A stretch of 64,000 nt of DNA from Aureimonas sp. AU12 (GTDB taxonomy: Bacteria > Pseudomonadota > Alphaproteobacteria > Rhizobiales > Rhizobiaceae). The notes beneath the pieces are model-generated. The model was not told the origin of the DNA. It made no database searches and worked only from the letters and a program-made list of their open reading frames with translations. Each line of letters opens with the position of its first letter. Positions within the stretch are counted from its first letter, which is position 1. Below, piece by piece: positions 19,365 to 28,500 of this stretch. Made by a program: the position numbers and the translations under genes. The stretch covers positions 1-64,000 of the forward strand of contig NZ_BBWH01000027.1 of the NCBI RefSeq assembly GCF_001463705.1, written 5' to 3'.

Positions 19365-21671
19365 ATGGCCAAAAGATCAACGTCGCGGGAAAATCCGGAT
19401 CGGAAGAAGGCTAGGATGGCCGTTCCCGTCATGGGATCCATCATCGTCATGTGCGGATTGCTGCTCATCGGCATCACCGCCTATCTCGGTAAGGCTTCCA
19501 ACGCATCCGAGATCGTGCAGGAGCAGAGGCGCCTGGAGAACGCCTTTGACCAGGGGATTGCCAACGTTCTCGACCAGCAGCGCGGCGTCGCCTGGTGGGA
19601 CGATGCTGTCGTCCACATCGCCAATGCGTTCGACGAGGGCTTCGTTACCTCCGAGTTCGGCATCTTCCTGACCGAGACCTATCGCCACGACAGCATCCTC
19701 CTGCTCGATGCCGGCGATCGCCCGGTCTTCAGCTTCGAAGGGGGAGAGGTTCAGTCCGAGGCGCATGTGCGCGACATCCTCTCGCAGGTCCGGCCCGTCA
19801 TCGGTGCGCTGCGCGAGCGCAGCCGCGGGGCGCTTCTGCCGCGGCCCGACAATTTCGCGGCGCGCCAGAGCGGCTACCAGCAGCTGAAGGGCATGGAGGC
19901 GACCGCCTCGTGGAGCGGCGCCATCCTGAGGGTCGACGGAAAGCCCTCGATCGTCGCCGCCATCACCATCAGCCCCAACACCGATGCGACGCTGCTGACG
20001 GGCAAGCCGTTCGTTCTTCTCAGCGTCGTCTCGATCGACCAGCTCTTTCTCGACAATGTCAGCCGCGACCTGCTGCTTCCCGATCTCCGGCTCATGCCGC
20101 AGCTTGAGGCGAAGGGCGCGGACGCCTCGATGCCCTTCGTCGCCGACGACGGCACGCCGCTCGGCCAACTCGTCTGGACCGCTGCGGCCCCAGGCCAGCC
20201 CGTGCTCGACACCGTCCTGCCGCTCGTGGTCTCGCTCGTGGTGGCGATTGGCATCTTCTCGCTTCTCGTCCTCAAGCGCTTGTCGCGCGCCTCGCGCGAA
20301 CTGGAGACCCGCGCCGAGACGGCGCAGCGCGACGCCTTGCTTGATCCCCTGTCCGGCCTGCCGAACCGCCATGCGTTCTCGCTGGAGGCCGAGGCCGTTC
20401 TCGCGGCTTCCGTCGGCGAGACGCGAACGAGCGTCATCGTCGGCTATCTCGACATCGACCGCTTCAAGGATATCAACGACACGCTCGGGCACCAGATGGG
20501 CGACAAGCTGATCTCGGCGCTGGCTCATCGCCTGAGGTCGCGGCTCGGCGAAACCGATTTCCTCGCCCGGATCGGGGGCGACGAGTTCGCCATCATCCGC
20601 ATCGACAGGGGCGGCTCGTTCGCGGTCGATCTCGAACGCACGATCGCCGAAGCGATTGCGACGCCGATCGACGTCGACGGCGTCGACCTGAACGTCAGCG
20701 TCTCGCTCGGGCTGGCTACGATGCCCGGCGACGGGCACACGATCGACGTCCTCATGCGCCATGCCGACATCGCGCTCTACGAGGCCAAGCGACAGGGTCG
20801 CGATCGTGCCGTTCGCTTCACGCAGGCCATGGGCCAGCAGTTCGCCGAGCGCCGCGAACTCGAGCTCGCCCTCGAGGGCGCCATCGCGCGAGCCGAACTC
20901 GAACTGGTGTTCCAGCCGATCGTGCGCGAGGATAACGGGCTGATCGAAAGCGCCGAGACGCTGCTGCGCTGGGCGCACCCGACGAAGGGCATGGTATCGC
21001 CGGCGGTCTTCATTCCCATCGCGGAAGAGGCGGGCCTGATGCCCTCGATCGGCGAATGGGTTCTGCGAACCGCGATCCGGCAGGCGTCGCAATGGCCCGA
21101 CATGGACCTGTCGATCAACCTCTCGCCGATCCAGTTCCGCCACCGCGACCTCGTCGCCCTCATCCTCGGCATGGCCGGGGAATACGGGGTGGAGCCACGG
21201 CGCCTGACGCTGGAGATCACCGAGGGGCTGCTTCTCGACTCGACGCCCCAGACGCGGCGCACGCTGGCGGGCCTGCGCGAGGCCGGCTTCAAGGTGGCGC
21301 TGGATGATTTCGGCACCGGGTTCAGCAGCCTGAACTACCTGACGACGTTCCAGTTCGACAAGCTGAAGATCGACCAGTGCTTCGTGCGCAACATCGACGA
21401 CGGCCTGTCGGCGCAGGCGATCGTCCAGTCCGTCGTGCAGATGAGCCATGCGCTCGGCATGGAAGTGGTGGCGGAGGGCGTGGAGACCGAGGGCGAGCGC
21501 GCCATCCTGCGCGGCTTCGGCTGCGACCACATCCAGGGTTATCTTGTCGCCCGGCCGCTCGCCGCGGCCGGCTTCATTGCCTTTGCCGCATCCTACAATG
21601 CGGCCGCACGGGCACGGACCGGGGCCACCGCCATGCGGATTCACCCGGATCGGAAGTCTCATGTCTCCTGA
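19365..21671 (+). CDS. Membrane GGDEF-EAL c-di-GMP enzyme with CHASE4-like sensor
   Basis: 768 residues. It has a transmembrane segment ~20-41, a periplasmic CHASE4-like domain (Q/R-W-WDD motif GVAWWDD ~74-80), a second transmembrane segment ~284-304, a GGDEF domain (GGDEF intact at 404-408) and an EAL domain (~500-750). The product-inhibition I-site position (395-398) reads GETD, so RxxD is missing. The EAL signature reads ETL (531-533), keeping the metal-binding Glu; SINLS, LEITE and the DDFGTG loop (647-652) are intact. Both making and breaking c-di-GMP are possible. The stop overlaps the next gene by 11 nt. Confidence 0.88.
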   Translation: MAKRSTSRENPDRKKARMAVPVMGSIIVMCGLLLIGITAYLGKASNASEIVQEQRRLENAFDQGIANVLDQQRGVAWWDDAVVHIANAFDEGFVTSEFGIFLTETYRHDSILLLDAGDRPVFSFEGGEVQSEAHVRDILSQVRPVIGALRERSRGALLPRPDNFAARQSGYQQLKGMEATASWSGAILRVDGKPSIVAAITISPNTDATLLTGKPFVLLSVVSIDQLFLDNVSRDLLLPDLRLMPQLEAKGADASMPFVADDGTPLGQLVWTAAAPGQPVLDTVLPLVVSLVVAIGIFSLLVLKRLSRASRELETRAETAQRDALLDPLSGLPNRHAFSLEAEAVLAASVGETRTSVIVGYLDIDRFKDINDTLGHQMGDKLISALAHRLRSRLGETDFLARIGGDEFAIIRIDRGGSFAVDLERTIAEAIATPIDVDGVDLNVSVSLGLATMPGDGHTIDVLMRHADIALYEAKRQGRDRAVRFTQAMGQQFAERRELELALEGAIARAELELVFQPIVREDNGLIESAETLLRWAHPTKGMVSPAVFIPIAEEAGLMPSIGEWVLRTAIRQASQWPDMDLSINLSPIQFRHRDLVALILGMAGEYGVEPRRLTLEITEGLLLDSTPQTRRTLAGLREAGFKVALDDFGTGFSSLNYLTTFQFDKLKIDQCFVRNIDDGLSAQAIVQSVVQMSHALGMEVVAEGVETEGERAILRGFGCDHIQGYLVARPLAAAGFIAFAASYNAAARARTGATAMRIHPDRKSHVS

Positions 21672-22494
21672 GCGCCCACGTGCCGAAACGCCGGGTCCGG
21701 CCGGCGGCGCCCAGTCGGACGCGGGTATCGGGCCGGCGCCTCACGACAAGAGCGGGACGGTCGCCAATGCGGAGGTCGACTGGTCCGGCTTCGATCCCGA
21801 AGCCTACTTCCAGCATTATTACGGCGAGCCCCATGGCGACGACGACGAGGTGGTGCGCCATGCCGTGCGCGCCCTGATGGACGCCGAGCCGCGCGACCGC
21901 TCGCTCGACATCGTGGACGTCGGCACCGGGCCGAACCTCTTTCCCCTGCTCGCAGCCTTGCCGCGCGCGGCGCGTCTGACGGCCTTCGACTATGCAGCGC
22001 CGAACGTCGCCTGGCTCCGGCATGAACTTCAGCGCCTGAAGGCGCGCCCGCAATGGAGGCATTTCTGGGACGTCGTGCGGTCGAGCGCGCCGGGCCACGA
22101 CCTGCCGAGCGACCCGATGGACCGGCTTCGGGCGATCGCGACCGTAGAGCAGGGCTCGATCTTCGATCTGCCGGCGCGACGCTTCGATGCGGCGACGATG
22201 TTCTTCTGCGCGGAATCCATCACCTCGCGATGGGCCGAGTTCGAGACCGCCTGCACCCGCTTCGCCGGCTGCGTGCGCCCCGGCGGCTCGCTCATCGCCG
22301 CCTTCCTCGTCGGCTCCTCCACCTACGAAGTCGCCGACCGGGCCTTTCCCGTGGTGCGCCTCGACGAGGCCGAGATCGCGACCCTCTTTCGGCCGCTGAC
22401 GAGCAGCCTGCAAACCTCGACCATCGGGCTCACCGACAGCGAGGTTCGCAGCGGCTACACCGGAATGGTCTTCCTCGCCGCCCGCGCGGCCTGA
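21661..22494 (+). CDS. SAM-dependent methyltransferase (NNMT/PNMT-like class I)
   Basis: 277 residues. After a low-complexity first ~38 residues comes WSGFDPEAYFQHYYG and the SAM-binding motif I DIVDVGTGPNLFPLLAAL (~83-100), with the acidic motif II residue in TAFDYAAPN. The layout recalls the SCO2525-like branch of the NNMT/PNMT/TEMT family (small amine or sulfur acceptors). The acceptor is unknown. ATG 21661 lies within the 3' end of the c-di-GMP gene, so the two are probably co-translated. It converges on phnN (26 nt). Confidence 0.75.
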   Translation: MSPERPRAETPGPAGGAQSDAGIGPAPHDKSGTVANAEVDWSGFDPEAYFQHYYGEPHGDDDEVVRHAVRALMDAEPRDRSLDIVDVGTGPNLFPLLAALPRAARLTAFDYAAPNVAWLRHELQRLKARPQWRHFWDVVRSSAPGHDLPSDPMDRLRAIATVEQGSIFDLPARRFDAATMFFCAESITSRWAEFETACTRFAGCVRPGGSLIAAFLVGSSTYEVADRAFPVVRLDEAEIATLFRPLTSSLQTSTIGLTDSEVRSGYTGMVFLAARAA

Positions 22495-22520
22495 CGGCGC
22501 TAAGCCCGGGTCCGCAAGTT

Positions 22521-23135
22521 TTAGGCCGGAAGATCCGCCCGAACGTGCCGAAGGAAGCCGACGAGTTCGGCGATCGCGGTCTCGACGTCGCCGGAATTGT
22601 CGATGCGCAGCGCCGGCGGCACGCCCGGTGGGATTTCCAGCGGCACCTGCCGCGTCACCCGCGCCGAGACCGCCTGCGCGCCCTCGCGGCCGCGGTCGGC
22701 GATGCGGGCCGCCAGAAGGTCGGGGTCGGCGCTGACCTCGACGATGCGAAGCGCGGCGAAGCGGCGGGCGGCTTCGCCGAGCGAGCGACGCGAAAGGTTG
22801 GCGATCACCACGAAGCCGCGCTCGACCTCGTCCTTCACGCTGCGGGGCAGGGCGTATCGAAGCCCATGGGCCTGCCAGTCGAGGCAGAACGCGCCCTTGC
22901 CGAGGGCCGCACAAAAGGCCTCGTCGTCGAGACTGGCATGGTCTTCCGATGCAGCCAGCGCCTGACGCGTCACGACGCGCCGCGCGACGCGCAGCAGCGG
23001 GTCGGCGCGCAGGCACTCGGCGGCGCCCGCGATCAGCGTGTCCTTGCCGGCGCCGCTCGGACCGACCACGGCGACGAGGACGCCGCGTCCGGGCGCGCTC
23101 GAGGCGGGGGCGGGGGCGAGTGCCTCAGGCGACAC
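22521..23135 (-). CDS. phnN: Ribose 1,5-bisphosphate phosphokinase
   Basis: 204 residues with P-loop GPSGAGKD at 25-32, guanylate-kinase-like fold. It phosphorylates ribose 1,5-bisphosphate to PRPP, the last step of the C-P lyase pathway. It overlaps the end of phnM by 11 nt and is the terminal gene of the phn operon. Length and motif match PhnN. Confidence 0.92.
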   Translation of the reverse strand: MSPEALAPAPASSAPGRGVLVAVVGPSGAGKDTLIAGAAECLRADPLLRVARRVVTRQALAASEDHASLDDEAFCAALGKGAFCLDWQAHGLRYALPRSVKDEVERGFVVIANLSRRSLGEAARRFAALRIVEVSADPDLLAARIADRGREGAQAVSARVTRQVPLEIPPGVPPALRIDNSGDVETAIAELVGFLRHVRADLPA

Positions 23136-24261
23136 GCCGGCCCTCCCGCCAGACGGCGGAGACCAGCGGCGGCAGGCCGTCGGCCTTGCGCACCCGCACG
23201 AGATCGGCTCGCCGGCCTTCAGCGATGACGCCGCGATCGTCGAGGCCGGCGGCCTCGGCCGGGTTGCCCGCCACCAGCCGGATCGCGCCCGGCAGGTCGG
23301 CCGCGCCGCTCTCCGCGAGGTGGAAGGCCGACTGGATCAGGCTGAACGGCACGTAATCGGAGGAGAGGATGTCGAGCGTGCCGTTGGCCAGAAGGTCGGC
23401 CGCCGAGACGTTGCCGGAATGCGAGCCGCCGCGCACGATGTTCGGCGCGCCCATCAGCACCTTGAGCCCGGCCTCGTGCGAGAGGCCGGCGGCTTCGAGC
23501 GTGGTGGGAAATTCGGCGAGCGTGACGCCGATCTCCAGCCCCTCGCGCACATGCGCCGCCGTCGCGTCGTCGTGCGAGGCGACGGCAATGCCGTCGGCCC
23601 GGCAGCGGGCGGCGATGGCTCGGCGGTTGGGCTCGGCATGGGCCTCGGACTGGGCGATGCGGCGCCGGCAGAAGGCGTCGAACTCGACGTCGTCCATCTT
23701 CATCTTGCGCTGGTAGTAGGTGCGGTAGGTGTCGAGATCGACGAACTGGCGCTGGCCCGGCGCATGGTCCATGAGCGAAGCCAGCCGGATGAGGGGGCTG
23801 CCGACGATCGAGTCGAACCCGTCCAGCACGTCGGGAGCCGAGACCTCGCAGCGCAGGTGGATGAAGTGCTCGGCGCGCAGCCGCCCGCCGGCGCTCGCCT
23901 CCGCGATGGTATCGGCCATGGCGCGCATGTCGTCGGAGCCCAGCTGGGCGTCCTCGTCCATGCCGACGCGCAGCGCGTCGAAGACGGTGGTGATGCCGGA
24001 GGCCGCGATCTGCGCGTCGTGCGCCTGCAGCGCCGCCATCATGTTCCAGCGCACCTTGGGGCGCGGCAGGTAATGGCCCTCGAGATGGTCGGTGTGGAGT
24101 TCCACGAGGCCGGGGACGAGGAACTCGCCGCCCAGATCCTCGCCGACCGTGGAAGGGCCGGCCGCGATGTCAGCGATGCGCCCGTCGCGCACGAGGAGCG
24201 AGCCATGGACGACCTCGCGGTCGAGAACGATGGCGGCGTTGCGGAAGGTCTGTTCGGTCAT
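23125..24261 (-). CDS. phnM: Alpha-D-ribose 1-methylphosphonate 5-triphosphate diphosphatase
   Basis: 378 residues, amidohydrolase fold. The metal site begins with VPGLVELHTDHLEGH near residue 50, and other metal-site regions follow (HLRCEVS, ASHDDAT, SSDYVP). PhnM removes pyrophosphate from the 5-triphosphate intermediate before PhnJ acts. The start overlaps the DUF1045 gene stop (ATGA) and the stop overlaps phnN. Full length for the family. Confidence 0.94.
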   Translation of the reverse strand: MTEQTFRNAAIVLDREVVHGSLLVRDGRIADIAAGPSTVGEDLGGEFLVPGLVELHTDHLEGHYLPRPKVRWNMMAALQAHDAQIAASGITTVFDALRVGMDEDAQLGSDDMRAMADTIAEASAGGRLRAEHFIHLRCEVSAPDVLDGFDSIVGSPLIRLASLMDHAPGQRQFVDLDTYRTYYQRKMKMDDVEFDAFCRRRIAQSEAHAEPNRRAIAARCRADGIAVASHDDATAAHVREGLEIGVTLAEFPTTLEAAGLSHEAGLKVLMGAPNIVRGGSHSGNVSAADLLANGTLDILSSDYVPFSLIQSAFHLAESGAADLPGAIRLVAGNPAEAAGLDDRGVIAEGRRADLVRVRKADGLPPLVSAVWREGRRVA

Positions 24262-24950
24262 GATGCGGCGTGCTCGGAAGGGGCGGGCGCCCCGAAGGAA
24301 TGATGGCGGTGGACGCGGAAGGGCGCGCCGGGCTCGGGCTCGACGAAGAGCGCCAGCCCTTCGAGGTCGTAGGGGCGATCGAGGAGCCCGGCGAAGTGCC
24401 CGGCGATCTCGCGCGCCAGCGCCCCATCGGGGTCGTCGACCGGACCCGTCAGGGTCATGTGGAAGCGGAATTCGTCGAGAACGTGGGGATAGCCCCAGGT
24501 TTCGAGAAGGGCGCGCTGGCGCTCGCTCAGGCGGTCCGGCCGGCGCCGGGCAACCTCAGCCTCGCTGGCCGGCGCGCGAAACGGCTCGAACGCTTCCAGC
24601 ACCTCCGCCTCGAGCCGGACGATCGCGGGGGCCGGGCCATCGGGCGTCAGCGCGAAGAAGCGGCCGAGGCGCGACAGGACGAGGCGTTCGATCCGGGGAG
24701 CCGCGCGCGCCCGGCAGAAGGCGGCAAGGTTCGCGTCGAGTTCGTCCGCGCTCCGGCCTTCGGCGAGCCGGAACGGGGCCTTCAACGTGGCATGGAAGCC
24801 GTAGCGCGCGGGCTCGGCGACGAGCGGGTCGAGGCGCGGGTCGCCCAAGCGGGTGGCGCGGTCCGCGAAGGCGTCGCGGCCGAGCCAGAGCGCGGCGCGT
24901 TCCGCCAGCGTGCTGCCGGGGAGGGGGGCATGGTAGACGGCAAAGCGCAT
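24258..24950 (-). CDS. DUF1045 2H-phosphoesterase-like phosphonate metabolism protein
   Basis: 230 residues with two HxT motifs, GFHATLKAPF (H53, T55) and RFHMTLTGPV (H164, T166), the hallmark of 2H phosphoesterases. Proteins of this family are commonly encoded in phn operons. Since no phnP-like metallo-beta-lactamase gene is present, it probably opens 5-phosphoribosyl 1,2-cyclic phosphate in place of PhnP; that role is inference. ATG 24948-24950 shares one base with the phnE stop, and the gene overlaps phnM by 4 nt. Confidence 0.85.
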   Translation of the reverse strand: MRFAVYHAPLPGSTLAERAALWLGRDAFADRATRLGDPRLDPLVAEPARYGFHATLKAPFRLAEGRSADELDANLAAFCRARAAPRIERLVLSRLGRFFALTPDGPAPAIVRLEAEVLEAFEPFRAPASEAEVARRRPDRLSERQRALLETWGYPHVLDEFRFHMTLTGPVDDPDGALAREIAGHFAGLLDRPYDLEGLALFVEPEPGAPFRVHRHHSFGAPAPSEHAAS

Positions 24951-25774
24951 CAGATCACCCGGCGGCGCAACTGCTGGGAGAGAAGGTCCATCAGCGTCAC
25001 GGTCAAGGCGACGATCAGAAGAATCGCCGCGGCTTGCGGATAGTAGAAGCCGCGGATCGTCTCGAACAGCACCTGACCGATGCCGCCGGCCCCGATCAGG
25101 CCGAGCACGGTGGCGGCGCGCACGTTGGATTCCAGCCGGTACAGCGAATAGGAGATCCACAGCGGCAGCACCTGCGGAATGACGCCGTAGACGATCTGCT
25201 GGAGGCGCGAGGCGCCGGTGGTGCGGATCGCCTCGACGGGGCGCGGGTCGATCGCCTCCACCGCCTCCGAGAAGAGCTTGGCGAGGACGCCGGTCGTGTG
25301 GACGAAGAGCGCCATGACCCCGGCGAACGGCCCGAGGCCGACGGCCACCACGAAGAGCACGGCGAACACGACCTCGTGGATGGCGCGGAAGAGATCCATC
25401 AGCCGGCGCACCGGCTGCAGCACCCACCAGGGCGCCATGTTGTGCGAGGAGAGGATGCCGAACGGGATCGACAGGACCACGGCGAGCGCGGTTCCCCAGA
25501 GGGCGATCTGGATCGTGACGATCATCTCTTCGGTGTAGAAGCGCCAGTCGGCGAAATCCGGCCGCAGGAAGCCCTGCGCATATTCCGCCATGTTGCCGGA
25601 ATCGCTGAAGAGATAGGTCCAGCGCGACATCTCGGCCGGGCCCCAGGCCCAGAGGAGCGCGGCGCCGAGGCCGACCCAGGTCAGGATCGAGGCGGCGCGC
25701 GCCTTCGTCTCGGTGCGGGTCTCGGCGGCATCCAGCTTGCGGGCGGCATCCGCCCGGCTCAAAGCGTCCGTCAT
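24950..25774 (-). CDS. phnE: Phosphonate ABC transporter permease
   Basis: 274 residues with about six hydrophobic segments. The cytoplasmic EAA loop reads [24 protein letters not shown], and [12 protein letters not shown] is typical of PhnE. It forms the inner-membrane channel for phosphonates with PhnC and PhnD. The start at 25774 follows the phnD hairpin. Only one permease gene is present, so it probably works as a homodimer. Confidence 0.92.
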   Translation of the reverse strand: MTDALSRADAARKLDAAETRTETKARAASILTWVGLGAALLWAWGPAEMSRWTYLFSDSGNMAEYAQGFLRPDFADWRFYTEEMIVTIQIALWGTALAVVLSIPFGILSSHNMAPWWVLQPVRRLMDLFRAIHEVVFAVLFVVAVGLGPFAGVMALFVHTTGVLAKLFSEAVEAIDPRPVEAIRTTGASRLQQIVYGVIPQVLPLWISYSLYRLESNVRAATVLGLIGAGGIGQVLFETIRGFYYPQAAAILLIVALTVTLMDLLSQQLRRRVI

Positions 25775-25833
25775 GGGTCTTCGGCCTCATATCCCGCGCC
25801 GGGCGCGGTTCGTGGTCGGTTCGAAGTGGGAGG

Positions 25834-25863
25834 AAGCCGGGCCGCACGAGGGCGGCCCGGCTT
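25834..25863 (-). terminator. Intercistronic hairpin after phnD
   Basis: A perfect 12-bp stem (AAGCCGGGCCGC and complement) with a 6-base loop lies 21 nt past the phnD stop and 59 nt before phnE. It probably stabilises the binding-protein mRNA. Confidence 0.65.
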
Positions 25864-25884
25864 CTCCATCCCTCTCGGGCGGCG

Positions 25885-26883
25885 TCAGCCCTGCGGCAGG
25901 CTGGCCAGCTTGGCTTCGTACTCGGCCTTCTTCGCCTTCAGCGCGGCGAGCTTGGCGGCCTTCTCGTCGGCCGAGAGCTTCGTGTCGCTTTCGGTCTGGG
26001 CGATCGACTTCGACGTCTCCATCACCCGGATCGGCAGCAACTGGTCGTCGTTGGAGGCGCGGAAGGGGGACCACTGAAGACCGGACAGGACCTTCTTTTC
26101 TTCCGCCACGTCGCCCTTCGACTGGTCGGTGCCATAGGTGAGGAAGAAGGTCTTGACCTTCTCCTTCGTCTCGGCCGGCAGGTCGGCGGACCAGACGATC
26201 GGGTCGGACGGGATCAGCGGCGACTTCCAGACGATCTTCAGCTTCTCGAAGGCGGCCGGCTGGTTCTTCTCGATCAGCGCCAGATTCTCGGTGTTGTTGG
26301 CGGCGACGTCCAGCTGGCCGTTGGCGACGCCCATCGCGTTCGTCTCGTGATTGGCGTTCGTCACGTTCTTGAAGCAGGTCTTGGGGTCGATGCCGCGCGC
26401 CGAGAAGACGAATGTCATCGGCACGAGATAGCCCGAGGTCGAGTTGACGTCGCCGAGGCCGAAGTTCAGCGACTGGTCGCACTTGAGGACGTCGTCGACC
26501 GAGGCGATCGGCGAGGTCTTGGGCGCCAGGATCACCGAATAGTAGCCGGCCTCGCCGCTTTCCGGCACCGTCTGCGCGAAGATCTCGCCCTTGGCGCGGT
26601 CCACTGCTTCCATCGCCGACTTGTTGCCGAACCAGCCCATCTGGACCTTGCCGAAGCGCATGCCCTCGATGACGCCGGCATAGTCGGAGGCGAAGAATGG
26701 CTTCACCTCGAGGCCGGTCTGCTTCTCCATGTCGGCGAGGAAGGGCTCCCAATGGGTGCGCAGGTTCTGCTGCGACTCCGTCGAGATGATGCCGAAGTTG
26801 ATGGGGTCGGCGGCTAGTGCGGTGCCGGCCATCAGGGTCGAGGCGAGCGAGAGCGCCGCCAGGCTTTTCAGGATCGCGTTCAT
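25885..26883 (-). CDS. phnD: Phosphonate ABC transporter periplasmic binding protein
   Basis: 332 residues. The signal peptide MNAILKSLAALSLASTLMAG ends at ALAADP; mature INFGIISTESQQNLRTHWEP and WFGNKSAMEAVDRA are PhnD-typical. It binds phosphonates in the periplasm and delivers them to PhnE. ATG 26883 was chosen for the signal peptide; the frame continues upstream without similarity. The Lys/Ala/Glu-rich C-terminus is a likely helix. A 28-nt gap separates it from phnC. Confidence 0.93.
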   Translation of the reverse strand: MNAILKSLAALSLASTLMAGTALAADPINFGIISTESQQNLRTHWEPFLADMEKQTGLEVKPFFASDYAGVIEGMRFGKVQMGWFGNKSAMEAVDRAKGEIFAQTVPESGEAGYYSVILAPKTSPIASVDDVLKCDQSLNFGLGDVNSTSGYLVPMTFVFSARGIDPKTCFKNVTNANHETNAMGVANGQLDVAANNTENLALIEKNQPAAFEKLKIVWKSPLIPSDPIVWSADLPAETKEKVKTFFLTYGTDQSKGDVAEEKKVLSGLQWSPFRASNDDQLLPIRVMETSKSIAQTESDTKLSADEKAAKLAALKAKKAEYEAKLASLPQG

Positions 26884-26911
26884 GTCGTCTCCGGTGTTGT
26901 GACGTCGGGGA

Positions 26912-27772
26912 TCAGGCGGGTTCGAGAACCCCATGCCTTTCGGGGAGCGCGGCCGCGGGCGGCGGCGCCGGGTGAGGGGCGCCATGGGAGGCACCCGTGT
27001 CGGCGAGCACGAGTTCGTCCGCGGCGGCGCCGTAGAGTTCGGCGAGGAAATCGTTGGTCAGCGCCGAGGAGGGGCCGTCGTAGATGACGGTGCCGTCGCG
27101 CATCGCGACCGTGCGCGGGCAGTATTGCCGCGCGAACTCGACCTGGTGCAGCGAGACGATGACGGTGATCCCGTCGCGGGCGTTGACGTCGGCGAGAACG
27201 TCCATCACGCGGCGGGCGGAGGCGGGATCGAGCGAGGCGATGGGCTCGTCGGCGAGAAGAATCTCGGCGCGCTGGACGAGCGTGCGCGCGATTGCGGCGC
27301 GCTGCTGCTGGCCGCCCGACAGGGTGGAGGCGCGCTGCGCGGCGACCTTCGGGATGCCGACGCGGGCGAGCGCCGCCTCGGCCGCCTGCTTCTCGCCGCG
27401 GTTGAAAAGGCCGAACGTGCCGCGCCAGCGCGAAATCTTGCCGAGATTGCCGACGAGGACGTTGGTCAGCACCGATATGCGGCCGACGAGGTTGAACTGC
27501 TGGAAGATCACCGAGACCCGGCCGCGAAGCTCCTTGGCGTGCGGCCCGAGCCGACCGCCGGCCTGCGCCACCCGGCCGAAGATCTCGATCCGGCTCTGCG
27601 TGCCCTCGCCGACCTCCAGCCCCGCGAGGTGGCGGATCAGGGTGCTCTTGCCCGAGCCGGAGGCGCCGATGAGGGCGACCATCTCGCCCTTGGCGACGCT
27701 CAAGCGGACATCGCGCAGGGCCTGCGTGCGGCCGAAGCGTTTCGAGAGATGGGACACCTCGATCGCGGTCAT
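26912..27772 (-). CDS. phnC: Phosphonate ABC transporter ATPase
   Basis: 286 residues: Walker [10 protein letters not shown], signature [15 protein letters not shown], Walker [13 protein letters not shown], switch His in VSLHQVEFA. There is a Pro/Ala-rich tail of ~30 residues beyond the domain. It powers PhnDE. It starts a second block of the phn locus after a 107-nt gap that contains three 11-bp Pho-box-like repeats, so it probably has its own PhoB-dependent promoter. Confidence 0.92.
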   Translation of the reverse strand: MTAIEVSHLSKRFGRTQALRDVRLSVAKGEMVALIGASGSGKSTLIRHLAGLEVGEGTQSRIEIFGRVAQAGGRLGPHAKELRGRVSVIFQQFNLVGRISVLTNVLVGNLGKISRWRGTFGLFNRGEKQAAEAALARVGIPKVAAQRASTLSGGQQQRAAIARTLVQRAEILLADEPIASLDPASARRVMDVLADVNARDGITVIVSLHQVEFARQYCPRTVAMRDGTVIYDGPSSALTNDFLAELYGAAADELVLADTGASHGAPHPAPPPAAALPERHGVLEPA

Positions 27773-27825
27773 CGTCGTCTCCTCGTCTGGTCCCGGCCGT
27801 TCTATGCAAGGCGGATGTGCTGTCG

Positions 27826-27858
27826 GTGACGTATGCGTGAAACTTGCGTGACGCTTGC
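27826..27858 (-). promoter_or_regulatory. Triple 11-bp Pho-box-like repeats upstream of phnC
   Basis: On the minus strand three consecutive 11-mers read GCAAGCGTCAC, GCAAGTTTCAC and GCATACGTCAC (TCAC every 11 bp). PhoB binds 11-bp direct repeats with a TCA(T/C) core. The array ends 53 nt upstream of the phnC start, where a PhoB-activated promoter would be. Confidence 0.6.
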
Positions 27859-27879
27859 GCGTCAGGTGTGACGCCGGCG

Positions 27880-28500
27880 TCAGCCGGCGTGGCGCGCGAC
27901 GAAGCCCGCGGCGTCCAGCGTGCGGAAGTCGGCCAGCGCCTCGAACAGGCGATCGTGCGGCCAGTCCCACCAGGCGATCCGCTCCATGCCCTCGCAGACG
28001 TGCCGCGCGAAGCGTTCGCGGATGAGGCGGGCGGGAACGCCGCCGACGATCGTGTAGGGGGCGACGTCGCGCGAGACGACGGCGCCGGCCCCGATCACCG
28101 CGCCGTTGCCGACGGTGACGCCGGGCAGCACCGTCGCGCCGTGCCCGATCCAGACGTCGTGGCCGATGGTGACGGCATGCTCGCGGCGCCACTCGAAGAA
28201 CGCCGTCTCGTCTTCGGCGCCTTCGAAATAGTCGCCGGCGCGATAGGTGAAGTGGTGGAGCGTCGCTCGCCAGGTCGGATGGTTCGTCGCGTTGAGGCGC
28301 ACCATCGAGGCGATGTTGGCGAACTTGCCGATCCGTGCGGCCCAGATGGCGCAGTCCTGCATCACGTAGGAATAGTCGCCGAGCACCGTTTCGGACAGGC
28401 GCGAACGAGCCTCCACCTCGGTGTAGCGGCCGAGCGTCGAACCGGTGACCTCGGCGGTGGGGTGGATCAGCGGGGTGTGCTCCGAAAGCTTGGTCATCAC
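27880..28500 (-). CDS. Hexapeptide-repeat O-acyltransferase of the phn operon
   Basis: 206 residues, left-handed beta-helix acyltransferase (CatB-like). Hexapeptide repeats are clear in [19 protein letters not shown] and [25 protein letters not shown]; a catalytic-type His sits in NATNHPT. Genes of this family recur next to phnL in proteobacterial C-P lyase operons. The enzyme may acylate an aminophosphonate or a sugar-phosphonate intermediate, but the substrate is unknown. It overlaps phnL by ATGA. Confidence 0.82.
   Translation of the reverse strand: MMTKLSEHTPLIHPTAEVTGSTLGRYTEVEARSRLSETVLGDYSYVMQDCAIWAARIGKFANIASMVRLNATNHPTWRATLHHFTYRAGDYFEGAEDETAFFEWRREHAVTIGHDVWIGHGATVLPGVTVGNGAVIGAGAVVSRDVAPYTIVGGVPARLIRERFARHVCEGMERIAWWDWPHDRLFEALADFRTLDAAGFVARHAG

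Noticed and set aside
19377..21662. A 761-codon open frame antisense to the GGDEF-EAL gene
   Set aside because: Shadow frame; the plus strand has intact GGDEF and EAL motifs.
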